Positions 25,178-34,342 are shown, counted from the first letter of the stretch. The stretch: 64,000 bases of DNA from Flavisolibacter ginsengisoli DSM 18119 (GCF_900129295.1 NZ_FQUU01000009.1:62001-126000); one strand, 5' to 3'. Numbers and translations are program-made. Notes: generated by a model not told the origin, from the sequence alone.

Positions 25178-26024
25178 CTGTTTTACTTGATTTACTGATC
25201 AAAGCTTTAAGGTAATCGCTGGTCACTTCATTAGCTGTTATTGTTTCCAGGCCTTTATAACTTTTTAATTCTTCGGCCAGGTTTTTCATAGCACGCAGAG
25301 CGACCTTTAAAAATGAAGGTCCAAGACTGAGCCTGGCTACTCCCATAGACTGCAGGACTTCAATTTCCGGAATTCCAGGTATAGTAATAATATTTATTGG
25401 CAATTGCACATGTCTCACTACTTGTTCAATATCTCCTGGCTGACTCATTACAATAGGATAGAAACCATCTGCACCCGCATCTTTATAGGCCTTCCCTCTT
25501 TCTATTGTTTCTTTCAGTTTTTCTTCCGCAGTGGAAAATAAACCGGCATGAATAAAAACATCCGTCCTGGCATTTATAAAAAGAGGAATGCCCTTTTCAT
25601 CCGCCAGTTTTCGAATAAGCGAGATCTTCCTGCATTGCACATCTGTACCATTCAGTGTATGTGTCCTGGTATCAGTATCTTCTATGTTGATGCCAACAAT
25701 TCCTGTATCCAATAACTGTATGATATTCTCTTGCAATTGCTCCTCATTGCTAGCGTAGCCCGATTCAAAGTCGGCGGTAACAGGCACGCTCACACTGTTA
25801 ACTATTTTGCGGAAGAGGTCTAAGAGGGCTGTCAGAGGAATATGTTCACCATCGTAATATCCATTGCTATAAGCAATAGAGGCGCTGGCTGTGGCTACAG
25901 CCTTATACCCTATTGATTCCAATAAAAGTGCCCCTAAAGGATCCCATATATTAGGCAGTATTAGCAGCTCCCCATTATGGTGCAGTTGATGAAATATGAC
26001 AGCTTTTTCTTTTTGTGTAACCAT
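25170..26024 (-). CDS. Isocitrate lyase / PEP mutase superfamily protein
   Basis: The 284-aa protein is of the ICL/PEPM superfamily. Visible are the TIM-barrel strand VTADFESGYAS with the Mg-binding acid, VGINIEDTDT, and LFINARTDVFIHAG. The usual K-x-C-G-H catalytic loop of isocitrate lyases is absent, as in the oxaloacetate-decarboxylase-like subgroup. The reaction likely cleaves or forms a C-C bond of a small keto or hydroxy acid. It is coupled to the AhpD-like gene. No phosphonate genes are nearby. Confidence 0.85.
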   Translation of the reverse strand: MVTQKEKAVIFHQLHHNGELLILPNIWDPLGALLLESIGYKAVATASASIAYSNGYYDGEHIPLTALLDLFRKIVNSVSVPVTADFESGYASNEEQLQENIIQLLDTGIVGINIEDTDTRTHTLNGTDVQCRKISLIRKLADEKGIPLFINARTDVFIHAGLFSTAEEKLKETIERGKAYKDAGADGFYPIVMSQPGDIEQVVRHVQLPINIITIPGIPEIEVLQSMGVARLSLGPSFLKVALRAMKNLAEELKSYKGLETITANEVTSDYLKALISKSSKTDE

Positions 26025-26150
26025 TAGTATAACCTGTTACATGGATTAACTTTTAGAACTCCTGCGTGGAAGAAAAATCCCAATCTTAAGATGGCACAAG
26101 CAATTAAAGGTACAATGATTAACACCACGCGCCAACGCAGGTAAATGAGC

Positions 26151-26648
26151 CTATGAAGCCAGTGGCCGTACTGGTATCCATATCTCCTCTTCAGATGCAT
26201 CGTCATCACGCTTGTAGTTTTCTCCCATCACCGCAAAATGCGGCCTGTTATCCAACTCATATCCTGATCCAGGCAACCAGTCCATAAAAATATACCGGTA
26301 GGTTTCAGCACCCTTTGACGCAGTGCCCTTATGAATAAAAACAGCATACAAACCAGCTGGAAATACAATTGCTTCCATTCCAGGAGGTATGCTATCGTGG
26401 TCTGCAACTTCCACAGCCGCCCATTTTTCAAAGTTCGTATTGACGTTGTAATGCTGAAAGAATAAAGGAGGGTATACTTCAGCAGAAAACAACTCCATAC
26501 CTATCCTGTTGGTGACCTGTTTTAATCCTGGCATAAAAGATTGCCATAATTCCTTTGTTGTGTTGATGGCAAATGACATTTGAACCCGCTTACCCACTAA
26601 TTTCTTCTCGTTCAGGATTTCTATTCTAGCATTCACTTGTACAAACAA
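26151..26648 (-). CDS. GyrI-like / AraC effector-binding domain protein
   Basis: The protein is 165 aa and consists only of a GyrI-like (SbmC, Rob C-terminal) small-molecule binding domain. Recognisable parts are the first strand (EKKLVGKRVQMS), the middle strand FEKWAAVEVADHDSIPPGM, PAGLYAVFIHKG and the acidic end EEEIWIPVR. Such stand-alone proteins bind hydrophobic cations or drugs. There is no DNA-binding domain. The start may be slightly downstream. Confidence 0.82.
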   Translation of the reverse strand: MFVQVNARIEILNEKKLVGKRVQMSFAINTTKELWQSFMPGLKQVTNRIGMELFSAEVYPPLFFQHYNVNTNFEKWAAVEVADHDSIPPGMEAIVFPAGLYAVFIHKGTASKGAETYRYIFMDWLPGSGYELDNRPHFAVMGENYKRDDDASEEEIWIPVRPLAS

Positions 26649-26723
26649 TTAGTTGAAGGCCAAAAATAATAATGAATAAAGGGCCTCACGAGAAATCTTT
26701 AATCCTACAAACCATTCATTATT

Positions 26724-27047
26724 TTACATCATCGAGAAAAGATCCAGAAATCCAATGAGTGATCCGGCAATGACAATCAACCATGAGATTGACCTCAAAC
26801 CCAGGTTTGGATTTTTAAGGTTATTTGCATTTAGACTGATAGCCGCAATGCAAAACACTACGGATACTATAGACGTAAGAGAATTTCCTCTTAAGGAATC
26901 AGGCAAAAAGCTATTATACAATTTTACATTTTCAGGATACCCATCAGCCACCTGGCAAGCGTACACCCACAATACAAATAATATTACAGGAAGAGTAATT
27001 AAAATCAATCCAATTATTAGTTTGGTCCTGGAAGTTGAATGATTCAT
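26724..27047 (-). CDS. Small three-helix membrane protein, unknown
   Basis: This 107-aa protein has hydrophobic segments at about residues 10-30, 55-75 and 85-105, separated by short polar loops (QVADGYPENVKLYN, NANNLKNPNLG). No family is recognised. It is flanked by gaps on both sides and is probably transcribed alone. Confidence 0.65.
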   Translation of the reverse strand: MNHSTSRTKLIIGLILITLPVILFVLWVYACQVADGYPENVKLYNSFLPDSLRGNSLTSIVSVVFCIAAISLNANNLKNPNLGLRSISWLIVIAGSLIGFLDLFSMM

Positions 27048-27271
27048 GGAAGATGGTTTTGTTTGTGTTAGATTAATAACAAATAGGTTCAGGGCAAGGA
27101 AACTTTTATAAATATATAAAATAATAATATATTATTATTCTCTTTATTAAGATATCATCCAAAGCTCTAAGCTTTTGATCTATAGCTTTTTACAAATCAA
27201 TAAATTAAGTGCAGGAAAATAATACTTGATACCTGCATTTATGGAAGGGATGTTATTGCTTTTACATGCTT

Positions 27272-27664
27272 CTAAGAAGGTACCGGGTTGCGGTAAAAAA
27301 TAAATCCATATAGAAAAGCAAAAATCAAATAAAATGCTGCAAGTATCCAAAACACCATAGGAAGATCCGCTTTTCCCAATAAAAGCTTCCCTGATGCCAG
27401 TGTGCCGATGAGATAATGTGTGTAATTAGTAATAGACACAGGCCTGTTATATATTCCACCTATCACGCTTGTCCTTTTCATCCAGTTCAATAATGCCATG
27501 GCAAAATATTGAGCACCTGCAATCTGCAATATCAATTGAATGGTTTTGGAACTTTGTAGCCCAATGAATTCAGCCACCTCATTTGGCATAAAGCTTAATA
27601 TAATTCCCATAAGTGCAAGAAAAATTGCACTAACGGTCATAATTACACGTGTATTCAGTATCAT
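27272..27664 (-). CDS. Small four-helix membrane protein, unknown
   Basis: This 130-aa protein has four predicted membrane segments (residues ~8-28, 42-60, 80-98, 102-122). The middle IAGAQYFAMALLNWM and NYTHYLIGT look conserved, of a kind seen in many Bacteroidota and proteobacterial small DUF membrane proteins. The function is unknown. It stands alone. Confidence 0.7.
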   Translation of the reverse strand: MILNTRVIMTVSAIFLALMGIILSFMPNEVAEFIGLQSSKTIQLILQIAGAQYFAMALLNWMKRTSVIGGIYNRPVSITNYTHYLIGTLASGKLLLGKADLPMVFWILAAFYLIFAFLYGFIFYRNPVPS

Positions 27665-27787
27665 TTTGGCGTTTTTTAATAGCCGGCTAATATACTAATT
27701 TACATATCTCATCAATTATTAAACTGGTTCTATGACCAAATATCTATGGCAGTCAATATTCATCTCCTGGCAGTGAAATCATACCTG

Positions 27788-28390
27788 TTATTTTCCCGTA
27801 TAATAGCGAACCATTGGCCGGTGTTTAGAAGTAGTATCAACGATTTTAAAGCCTGCCCGTTCAAAAGATTTATATAAACCAATCCAGGCAAATGAATCAG
27901 GAATGGTATCAGTAGTAGGTATGGTTGGGTAGGCTTCTATAATACTTATCCCTTTCGTTTTGGCATACCTTATCACTCCTTTTAAAAGTTCAACCGATAC
28001 ACCCTGCCGCCTGAAATGCTTATCTATAAATAAACAGGGAATCGACCATACAGGTTTATCATCAATGCGTTTATGTACCCTGGAGTTTTCCAACTTTATA
28101 AAGTCCTCTCTTGGTGCAAATGCACACCAGGCTATAGGCTGTCCATCATAAATGGCCATAAGCCCTGCTGGCCTGTCATCAAAAATGATCTCCTTTAGTG
28201 CATGCTTATTTATATCATTTATTTTGCCTTCCTGGAAGTCTGCCTTTTTCAACCTGAAATACATACACCAGCAATTACCACATGCACCTCTTTCACCAAA
28301 AAGCTGAACCAGTTTATTCCAGTTACTCCTGGTTACAGGCTCAATGGATAGTTCTTTTAAAAAAATGAAGTCTATAGGTTCACTTTTCAT
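27788..28390 (-). CDS. GNAT-family N-acetyltransferase
   Basis: The protein is 200 aa. The acetyl-CoA binding region reads CLFIDKHFRRQGVSVELLKG (R/Q-x-x-G-x-G/A-like) followed by an extended helix and IIEAYP. An N-terminal cysteine cluster, GACGNCWCMYFR (~residue 35-46), matches a GNAT subgroup found in Bacteroidota and Firmicutes. The substrate is unknown. It is monocistronic. Confidence 0.85.
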   Translation of the reverse strand: MKSEPIDFIFLKELSIEPVTRSNWNKLVQLFGERGACGNCWCMYFRLKKADFQEGKINDINKHALKEIIFDDRPAGLMAIYDGQPIAWCAFAPREDFIKLENSRVHKRIDDKPVWSIPCLFIDKHFRRQGVSVELLKGVIRYAKTKGISIIEAYPTIPTTDTIPDSFAWIGLYKSFERAGFKIVDTTSKHRPMVRYYTGK

Positions 28391-28480
28391 AGCATTAGTA
28401 ATTGATTAACATTGATCGGGCAAATATCCCAATTAATAAAAAGCACGAACAATTTGTTCCCAAAAACAGCGAAGCAATAG

Positions 28481-29110
28481 TTAATTCTTTCTGGCAATAA
28501 ATATCATTTCTGTAAATGGCCTGCCATTTATATTTGAATTTTTGTATAGCACTTTTAATAAACTGAACCTATTTTCAAATAGCAATGCCTGAAGGATATC
28601 TTCGTCATAGTAATAAACGTACGCTTCATCACCACTACTTCCCTTCATATATCCTGAAGTATGATAGTCCCCTTTTATTGCGCTGAAGTAAAGAACACCT
28701 TCTGGTAGTAGCAATTTGGCGCAATCTTTAAAAAACCCTGAAGTTTCTTCACGAGATAAATAAGGAATACAAAAACCGGAAATAACCGCATCAAATATTG
28801 CTTGTATTTCGCCCATATATCTGCAATCCATAATACTACATTGAACACCCGGATTATTTATTCGTGCCAGTTCAACCATTTTAGGGGCATAGTCAATAGC
28901 ATGAATCTGGAAGTCTGGACGTTTGTTCATTAAATACCTGGTAATATTTCCTGGTCCGCAACCTACTTCAAACACGGCTGCACCTTGTTTCTCTACTAAT
29001 TCACAAAATTTGTCATAGCTGTCATTGTATTGTTCCAGGTTCATGAACTTCTCATGGTAAAGTGAAGCTACCTTATTCCACGTCTCAAATGTTACCTGGT
29101 TTCTATCCAT
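28481..29110 (-). CDS. Class I SAM-dependent methyltransferase
   Basis: The 209-aa protein has motif I FEVGCGPGNITRYLM (residues ~46-60), motif II IHAIDYAPKMVELA, and a post-motif region with AIFDAVISGFCIPYL. It belongs to the broad Methyltransf_11/25 group. The substrate cannot be predicted. It is isolated, with a 236-base gap to rimM on the other strand. Confidence 0.87.
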   Translation of the reverse strand: MDRNQVTFETWNKVASLYHEKFMNLEQYNDSYDKFCELVEKQGAAVFEVGCGPGNITRYLMNKRPDFQIHAIDYAPKMVELARINNPGVQCSIMDCRYMGEIQAIFDAVISGFCIPYLSREETSGFFKDCAKLLLPEGVLYFSAIKGDYHTSGYMKGSSGDEAYVYYYDEDILQALLFENRFSLLKVLYKNSNINGRPFTEMIFIARKN

Positions 29111-29330
29111 ATTAATGACAAATTATTTGGGGTTATTCACCACAATTTTACATTACTAAACTATACCTGACTGAAAAATTTGCAACAACTAATCTGATTA
29201 AGTCATAGATCCTAATCAGCCTATATTAAAATATTCGCCTCCGGAATTAATGCTATTTGGTTAGTGATCCATTAATGCATATTATGCCTGTATTTACCTG
29301 TCTACATGAGCGCTCTCCCTATTTCCTGCC

Positions 29331-29338
29331 TATTTTTG
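29331..29338 (+). promoter_or_regulatory. TANNTTTG -7 box for rimM
   Basis: TATTTTTG matches the consensus perfectly and ends 8 bases before the ATG at 29347. Transcription would begin at or just before the start codon. This supports 29347 as the start and a very short or absent leader. Confidence 0.6.
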
Positions 29339-29346
29339 CCAACTGC

Positions 29347-29862
29347 ATGACAGAATATTTTAAAATAGGAAAACTCGTGGCTGCCTTTGGATTAACGGGT
29401 GAATTAATACTGAAGCATAACCTTGGAAAGAAAACTTCTCTTAAAGATTTGAAAGCAATTTTTATAGAAGAAAAAAAAGAAAGCTTCATTCCCTGGTTTA
29501 TCGAACGCACCCGGATAAAGAACGAAGAAGAGATCTACATCAAGCTGGAAAGTGTAAGCTCAAGGGAGGCAGCGATCAGGCTTACCCAAAAAGAGGTATG
29601 GCTGCCTGAGGCAGACTTTAAGAAATTTGCAGCTTCCTCCTCACCTATCAACCTCCTTGGTTACGAGATAGTAGAAGAAGGTAACATCCTGGGCAAGATC
29701 TTGGAAGTGATAGAACAGCCGCACCAGCTTCTTTGCCGCATAGAAGTTAAGGGCAAAGAAGCCTTGATACCGCTGCACGAAGAAACCATCGTGAAGATCG
29801 ATAAGAAAAAACAGCAGGTTATAGTCGAGCTGCCTCCAGGATTACTGGAAATTTATCTGTAG
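29347..29862 (+). CDS. rimM: Ribosome maturation factor RimM
   Basis: RimM helps assemble the 30S head around S19 and S13. The 171-aa product has the N-terminal domain starting YFKIGKLVAAFGLTGEL and a C-terminal PRC barrel (LLGYEIVEEGNILGKI, EALIPLHEETIVKID). The frame is open to 29257, but the -7 box at 29331 and homology place the start at 29347. It is not beside rpsP, trmD or rplS. Its last 44 bases overlap the convergent DinB-fold gene. Confidence 0.93.
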   Translation: MTEYFKIGKLVAAFGLTGELILKHNLGKKTSLKDLKAIFIEEKKESFIPWFIERTRIKNEEEIYIKLESVSSREAAIRLTQKEVWLPEADFKKFAASSSPINLLGYEIVEEGNILGKILEVIEQPHQLLCRIEVKGKEALIPLHEETIVKIDKKKQQVIVELPPGLLEIYL

Positions 29863-30427
29863 ATACACCTGTAGCTTTTATCGCATTCCTCGCCTGGATC
29901 ATGTGCCTTTGTTCATGTGCCACCAGGAAGCGGAATACATCTCCCAACTTCAGGCGGATCATTTTACTGATAGTAGTAGGTATGCGAATCTGCTCCAGGT
30001 TGCGTTTACGGGCCATCTCCAGCAATTGCAATAACTTTTGCTGGTGCTCTTTGAATTCTTTGAAAACACCTTCCACACTCACCCCCCTTTCAGGACGATA
30101 GCCCTTCATGGTCTTCATTTTATTCTTCACCTCGTACACGTTCTTAGGCATCATGGCATTGGTGAAATAATTACCAAAGAATCCTGGAACAAACCAGGCA
30201 TTGACCTCTTTAGGAATATGCACCATTGCTTTTTCTATAGCGGGCAAATAGTAGCGGTTATACATATTTAAATGTTCCAATGCCTGGGCTGCACTCCACT
30301 TGCCTTCGGCAGGAGGATAACCCAGTTTTACATTATCTGCCATTTGCAGGTGGTCGGCAGCAGCCATCAATTGCCTGACATCCGCTTCTAATTGATTTAT
30401 AAGTTCTTCGGTTTTAAACTTTTTCAT
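29819..30427 (-). CDS. DinB-fold (DinB_2) thiol-transferase-like protein
   Basis: A four-helix DinB/YfiT-like protein of ~202 aa. Metal-site histidines are seen in KWSAAQALEHLNMYNRYY (His in LEHL) and VAHEQRHMIQAR (two His). Enzymes of this fold often use bacillithiol or related thiols, and BshA is encoded further on (40178). The start at 30427 is preferred over 30445. Despite the family name it is not DNA polymerase IV, which is encoded at 31127. Its 3' end overlaps rimM by 44 bases. Confidence 0.85.
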   Translation of the reverse strand: MKKFKTEELINQLEADVRQLMAAADHLQMADNVKLGYPPAEGKWSAAQALEHLNMYNRYYLPAIEKAMVHIPKEVNAWFVPGFFGNYFTNAMMPKNVYEVKNKMKTMKGYRPERGVSVEGVFKEFKEHQQKLLQLLEMARKRNLEQIRIPTTISKMIRLKLGDVFRFLVAHEQRHMIQARNAIKATGVSTDKFPVILEAARL

Positions 30428-30490
30428 TGTCGGTTGTTTTTTCAAAACTATTTCTATACCTGTTGCAAAATCTTTGCCTGCACCAAGATT

Positions 30491-31078
30491 TTATAACCGC
30501 ACCCTGCCAAGCAGCTTACTGAATGTAGTAGCATCAAGGCCCAGGTAGGAAGCCAGGTACTTATGAGGAATAAGGTTTAACACTTGTGGACTTCGGGTCA
30601 ATAATTGGCGAAACTTTTCCTCTGCACTAAAGCTTTGCAGCTCCACCTGTCTTTCAAGCACCCCTTTTAAAGCCCAGGACGTAGATTTTAATACCATCCG
30701 GTGAATACCAGGATGTTGGTCCATTAGCCGCTCCAGCTGTTTATAAGTTGTTCTCAAAAAACTGGAAGCAGTAAGCGTTTCAAGGAAATAGAAAGAAGGA
30801 GTTTGGGTAAGAAAAGAATCAGCTACCCCGGAAAAAGAATAAGGATAGGTGAAAACAATAGTTACCTCAGCTCCGTTTTTGTCAAGGTAATAGCTGCGCT
30901 GCACACCTTCCAATACAAAATACAGGTATCGTTCTGTTTCACCGGCTGAAGTAAGTATGATTTTTCGCTTGCATGTAAATGGCTCCCATATTTCCACAAA
31001 AGATTCCCACTCCTTGTCCTTCAAAGGATAAATAGCAGTAATGAACTTGTGTAGTAACTCCTCCTCTGGTAGTTGCAT
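30491..31078 (-). CDS. Crp/Fnr-family transcriptional regulator
   Basis: A ~195-aa protein with an N-terminal cyclic-nucleotide-binding-like beta barrel (residues ~25-120; RYLYFVLEGVQRSYYLDKNG) and a C-terminal winged helix (PHKYLASYLGLDATTFSKLLGRV). It belongs to the Bacteroidota Crp-like group that usually lacks the full cAMP-binding residues. The start MQLPEEELL at 31078 leaves a 48-base divergent gap to the DNA polymerase IV gene, so it could regulate that neighbour. Confidence 0.88.
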   Translation of the reverse strand: MQLPEEELLHKFITAIYPLKDKEWESFVEIWEPFTCKRKIILTSAGETERYLYFVLEGVQRSYYLDKNGAEVTIVFTYPYSFSGVADSFLTQTPSFYFLETLTASSFLRTTYKQLERLMDQHPGIHRMVLKSTSWALKGVLERQVELQSFSAEEKFRQLLTRSPQVLNLIPHKYLASYLGLDATTFSKLLGRVRL

Positions 31079-31113
31079 TTGGTTAAAGTTAGGGGCAAAG
31101 CGGGCAATAAGAT

Positions 31114-31121
31114 TAATTTTG
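31114..31121 (+). promoter_or_regulatory. TANNTTTG -7 box for DNA polymerase IV
   Basis: TAATTTTG matches the consensus perfectly and ends 5 bases before the ATG at 31127, which argues for that start and for a leaderless or nearly leaderless mRNA. Confidence 0.6.
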
Positions 31122-31126
31122 AATAT

Positions 31127-32293
31127 ATGGCTGAAACGCCACGTCATATTGCCCATTTCGACCTCGATGCCTTCTTTGTTTCGGTAGAATTATTAAAGCG
31201 CCCGGAACTGAGAGGAAAACCGCTCATTGTGGGGGGCGATGGGCAACGGGGCATAGTAGCTGCCTGTAGTTATGAAGCCAGGAAATTTGGTATACAAAGC
31301 GCTATGCCGGCCATGACTGCAAAAAAGCTATGTCCACAGGCCATCTTCCTCAAAGGAAGCTACCATGAATACAGTAAGTACTCACGCATGGTCACAGATA
31401 TCATTGCCGCGGCGGTACCAGTGTATGAAAAAGCTTCTATAGACGAATTTTATGTTGACCTTACGGGAATGGATAAGTTCTTTGGTGTAAGCCAATATAC
31501 CCGTGAACTAAGGACAAGGATCATAAAAGAAACAGGCCTGCCAATATCTTATGGCCTGTCTACCAGTAAGCTGGTAAGCAAAATGGCCACCAACGAAGCC
31601 AAACCCAATGGTTACCTGGAAATACCAGCCGGAAGGGAAACTGCCTTTCTCTGGCCCCTTACTGTAGATAAAATACCCATGGTGGGTAAGCAAACGCAAC
31701 AGCAATTGTATAGCATGGGCATACATACCATTGAGCAACTGGCAAAAACACCCGTTGAGCAACTGGAATATGCTTTTGGCAAATGGGGTAAAAGCCTTTG
31801 GGAAAAAGCACATGGCCTGTCTGATTCGCCAGTAGAACCTTACAGTGAACAAAAGTCCCTGTCGCACGAAAACACTTTCCAGGAGGACCATAATGATATT
31901 TCCTTTCTTAAAAAGGAACTGGTACGCCTAACAGAAGAAACAGCCTACGACCTGCGCCAGGAAGAAAAGCTTACCGGCTGCGTTACCATTAAATTACGCT
32001 ACTCAGACTTCAAAACTGTATCACGCCAGGAAGTAATTGACTACACAGCGCTTGACAATGTGCTGATGCAAAAGGTTCATGACCTTTTTGATAAATTATA
32101 CCACAAGGGGGAAAAAGTTCGCTTATTGGGTGTACGCTTCAGCCATCTTGTTCCCATGACCATTCAAATGAGTCTTTTTGATGATTCTGTGGAAAAGCTG
32201 GAACTATTCAAGGCTGTTGATGGCATTAAAAACCAGTTTGGATCCGGCGCTGTAATGAAGGCCACTTCGCTTGGCAATAAGAAGAAGAACTAA
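31127..32293 (+). CDS. dinB: DNA polymerase IV (Y-family)
   Basis: This error-prone translesion polymerase has 388 aa. The Y-family catalytic motifs are IAHFDLDAFFVSVE (first Asp), SYEARKFGIQSAMP, and ASIDEFYVDLTG (S-I-D-E). A helix-hairpin-helix region (KIPMVGKQTQQQLYSMG) and a little-finger domain follow. The C-terminus has MSLFDD, resembling a beta-clamp binding motif (QxSLF-like). The start at 31127 rather than 31073 agrees with the promoter box. Confidence 0.95.
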   Translation: MAETPRHIAHFDLDAFFVSVELLKRPELRGKPLIVGGDGQRGIVAACSYEARKFGIQSAMPAMTAKKLCPQAIFLKGSYHEYSKYSRMVTDIIAAAVPVYEKASIDEFYVDLTGMDKFFGVSQYTRELRTRIIKETGLPISYGLSTSKLVSKMATNEAKPNGYLEIPAGRETAFLWPLTVDKIPMVGKQTQQQLYSMGIHTIEQLAKTPVEQLEYAFGKWGKSLWEKAHGLSDSPVEPYSEQKSLSHENTFQEDHNDISFLKKELVRLTEETAYDLRQEEKLTGCVTIKLRYSDFKTVSRQEVIDYTALDNVLMQKVHDLFDKLYHKGEKVRLLGVRFSHLVPMTIQMSLFDDSVEKLELFKAVDGIKNQFGSGAVMKATSLGNKKKN

Positions 32294-32300
32294 GATGGAG

Positions 32301-32325
32301 AGGATTTATTAGGATTTTTGAGGAG
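32301..32325. repeat. dispersed 25-bp repeat, copy 1
   Basis: This ~25-bp sequence begins AGGATT and ends AGGATTTTTGAGGAG. A second copy with three mismatches is at 34867-34891. Both lie directly after a gene. Confidence 0.5.
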
Positions 32326-32440
32326 AATGAAGCAGCTACCAATGGTATTGATTTTACTTTAGATCCATATAATTATTTCTTAATACCTGCTCTTTTACCC
32401 TTATTTTGAACCATTATTTCAGCCAGGCTCCTTGTGTTAT

Positions 32441-32495
32441 GCAACGGCTATGTAACGCCTATGTGCCGCCTATGTAACGGCTCTGCAACGGCTCT
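32441..32495. repeat. tandem array of five 11-bp repeats
   Basis: Five head-to-tail units, each 11 bases: GCAACGGCTAT, GTAACGCCTAT, GTGCCGCCTAT, GTAACGGCTCT, GCAACGGCTCT. Eleven is not a multiple of three and the region is intergenic, so it is not a protein repeat. Confidence 0.8.
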
Positions 32496-32909
32496 TTAAA
32501 GAGGCGGAACAAAGCCGGTATATACATGAAAGAAACATATAATACAGGCAGGTATTAAAAGAACTTACCCCGAATGATGCATGTATTGTGGCGAGCCTAT
32601 GGAATTATATCCTTTCAATTAACCAGGGATCAAAGAAAAGAGATTAAGATTAAGGATGTTACCTATCAGGCTTCAAAGCCTGGAAGGCTCGTGTATAAAA
32701 GAACGGGTTTTATAAGGAAAGCCCTGCTCCATTCCTGTCAACTCATTAACCTTTCAACTTTTTATCTTACTTCTCTACCCATCTCTCTTTTTTAGTTTTG
32801 ATTTTTGTGTTTTGCCTAATCCATCCTTCCTAATCATTAATTTTACGAACTTTCAAAGCAGGGAGGCCTGCTGAATAGAGAAATTTATCCATTCAACTAA
32901 ATAACGATT

Positions 32910-34277
32910 ATGCAAACAGCCTGGAAAGAGTATCAGGAGAAAAATCAACAACGCTTTTTGGATGAGATGCTTGAATTATTGCGAATACCTTCTATCAGCG
33001 CAAAGAGTGAATGTAAAGATGATATGCGGAAATGCGCGGAAATGGTGAAGCAACGCCTGCTGGATTCGGGAGCCGACAAGGCTGAGGTTATGGAAACTGA
33101 AGGGCACCCGGTAGTTTATGGTGAAAAGATCATTGACCCTTCCAAACCAACTGTTTTAGTGTATGGCCATTATGATGTGCAACCTCCGGAACCTCTTGAG
33201 CTCTGGCACAGCGGGCCTTTTGACCCCGTAATAAAGGATGGTAAGGTATATGCCCGTGGCAGTGCTGATGACAAAGGCCAGTTTTACATGCATGTAAAAG
33301 CTCTAGAGACCATGGTTAAGACCAATACCATGGCTACAAATATTAAATTCCTGATTGAAGGTGAAGAAGAAGTAGGATCACCCAACCTGGGAAAATTTGT
33401 TAGCCAGCATAAAGAAAAGCTAAAGGCGGATGTTATTCTTATCTCCGATAGTTCCATGATCTCTATGGAAAATCCTTCCCTTGATATTGGCGTCAGGGGT
33501 CTTTCTTATATAGAGGTGGAAGTAACGGGTGCTAATCGTGACCTGCATAGTGGAACTTATGGCGGAGCAGTAGCCAACCCCATCATTATACTGGCTAAAA
33601 TGATCGCATCATTGCATGATGAGAATAATCATGTGACCATCCCGGGATTTTATGATGATGTAGTAAATGCATCAAAAGAAGAAAGGGAACTGATGGCCAA
33701 GGCTCCTTACAATGAACAGGAATATAAAGATGAATTGGGCATTAAGGAAACCTGGGGAGAAAAAGGTTTTACTACAGGTGAAAGAACAGGAATACGCCCA
33801 ACTATTGAAGTTAATGGCATCTGGGGTGGTTATTTAGGCGAAGGTGCTAAAACAGTATTGCCCTCAAAAGCTACCGCTAAGATATCTGCACGCCTGGTAC
33901 CTAACCAGTCATCCAGGAAGATCACGGATATGCTGCTGGAGCATTTTAAAAAGATAGCCCCGCCTTCAGTGAAAGTGGAAGCTTTTGAACACCATGGAGG
34001 CGAACCATATATGACCCCTATTGACAGCAAGGGTTATAAGGCTGCAGCCAAGGCAGTTCAAACCACGTTTGGCAAAGAACCTATTCCTGTGCGGGGTGGT
34101 GGCAGTATTCCCATTTGTTCTATACTTGAAAAAGAGCTTGGTATCAAGATCGTATTTATGGGCTTTGGACTGGACAATGATAACCTGCACTCACCAAACG
34201 AGAAATATAACCTGGAGAATTACTATAAAGGCATTGAAACAATTCCTTATTTCCATAAGTTCTTTGCACAAGAATAG
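32910..34277 (+). CDS. M20-family dipeptidase
   Basis: A 455-aa cytoplasmic zinc peptidase of the M20 (ArgE/DapE/CNDP-like) family. The metal-site motifs are LVYGHYDVQPPEPLELW (His, Asp), ARGSADDKGQ (Asp), and FLIEGEEEVGSPN (catalytic Glu pair), with a dimerisation lid between. The HSPNEKYNLENYYKG end carries the last His. It probably hydrolyses dipeptides. It is followed by a strong terminator. Confidence 0.93.
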   Translation: MQTAWKEYQEKNQQRFLDEMLELLRIPSISAKSECKDDMRKCAEMVKQRLLDSGADKAEVMETEGHPVVYGEKIIDPSKPTVLVYGHYDVQPPEPLELWHSGPFDPVIKDGKVYARGSADDKGQFYMHVKALETMVKTNTMATNIKFLIEGEEEVGSPNLGKFVSQHKEKLKADVILISDSSMISMENPSLDIGVRGLSYIEVEVTGANRDLHSGTYGGAVANPIIILAKMIASLHDENNHVTIPGFYDDVVNASKEERELMAKAPYNEQEYKDELGIKETWGEKGFTTGERTGIRPTIEVNGIWGGYLGEGAKTVLPSKATAKISARLVPNQSSRKITDMLLEHFKKIAPPSVKVEAFEHHGGEPYMTPIDSKGYKAAAKAVQTTFGKEPIPVRGGGSIPICSILEKELGIKIVFMGFGLDNDNLHSPNEKYNLENYYKGIETIPYFHKFFAQE

Positions 34278-34309
34278 AAAGGTTTCTGGTTTATTGAATT
34301 TTGTTACTG

Positions 34310-34342
34310 GTTCTTTAGGTCAAAATGGCCTAAAGAACTTTT
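34310..34342 (+). terminator. intrinsic terminator after the M20 peptidase
   Basis: A 12-bp stem (34310-34321 with 34327-34338, one G-U pair) with loop AAAAT is followed by TTTTT. Confidence 0.88.

Larger units (their letters stand above)
32294..32909. other. 616-base intergenic region with repeats, no convincing gene
   Basis: It holds a copy of a dispersed repeat (32301-32325), an array of five 11-bp repeats (32441-32495) ending in the palindrome CTCTTTAAAGAG (32492-32503), and an unconvincing 73-codon frame. TAATTTTA, one mismatch from the -7 box, is close to the M20 gene start. Confidence 0.6.

Noticed and set aside
25170-26024. Phosphonate biosynthesis start (PEP mutase)
   Set aside because: No phosphonopyruvate decarboxylase or other phosphonate gene is near, and the superfamily has many non-phosphonate members.
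26024-26209. 61-codon minus-strand frame with a hydrophobic stretch
   Set aside because: It overlaps the GyrI-like gene by 59 bases, is very basic at the start and has no recognisable family. It could be a tiny membrane protein but the evidence is too weak.
32574-32795. 73-codon plus-strand frame in the dinB-M20 gap
   Set aside because: Composition is irregular, there is no motif, and it lies in a repeat-rich gap with no promoter box.
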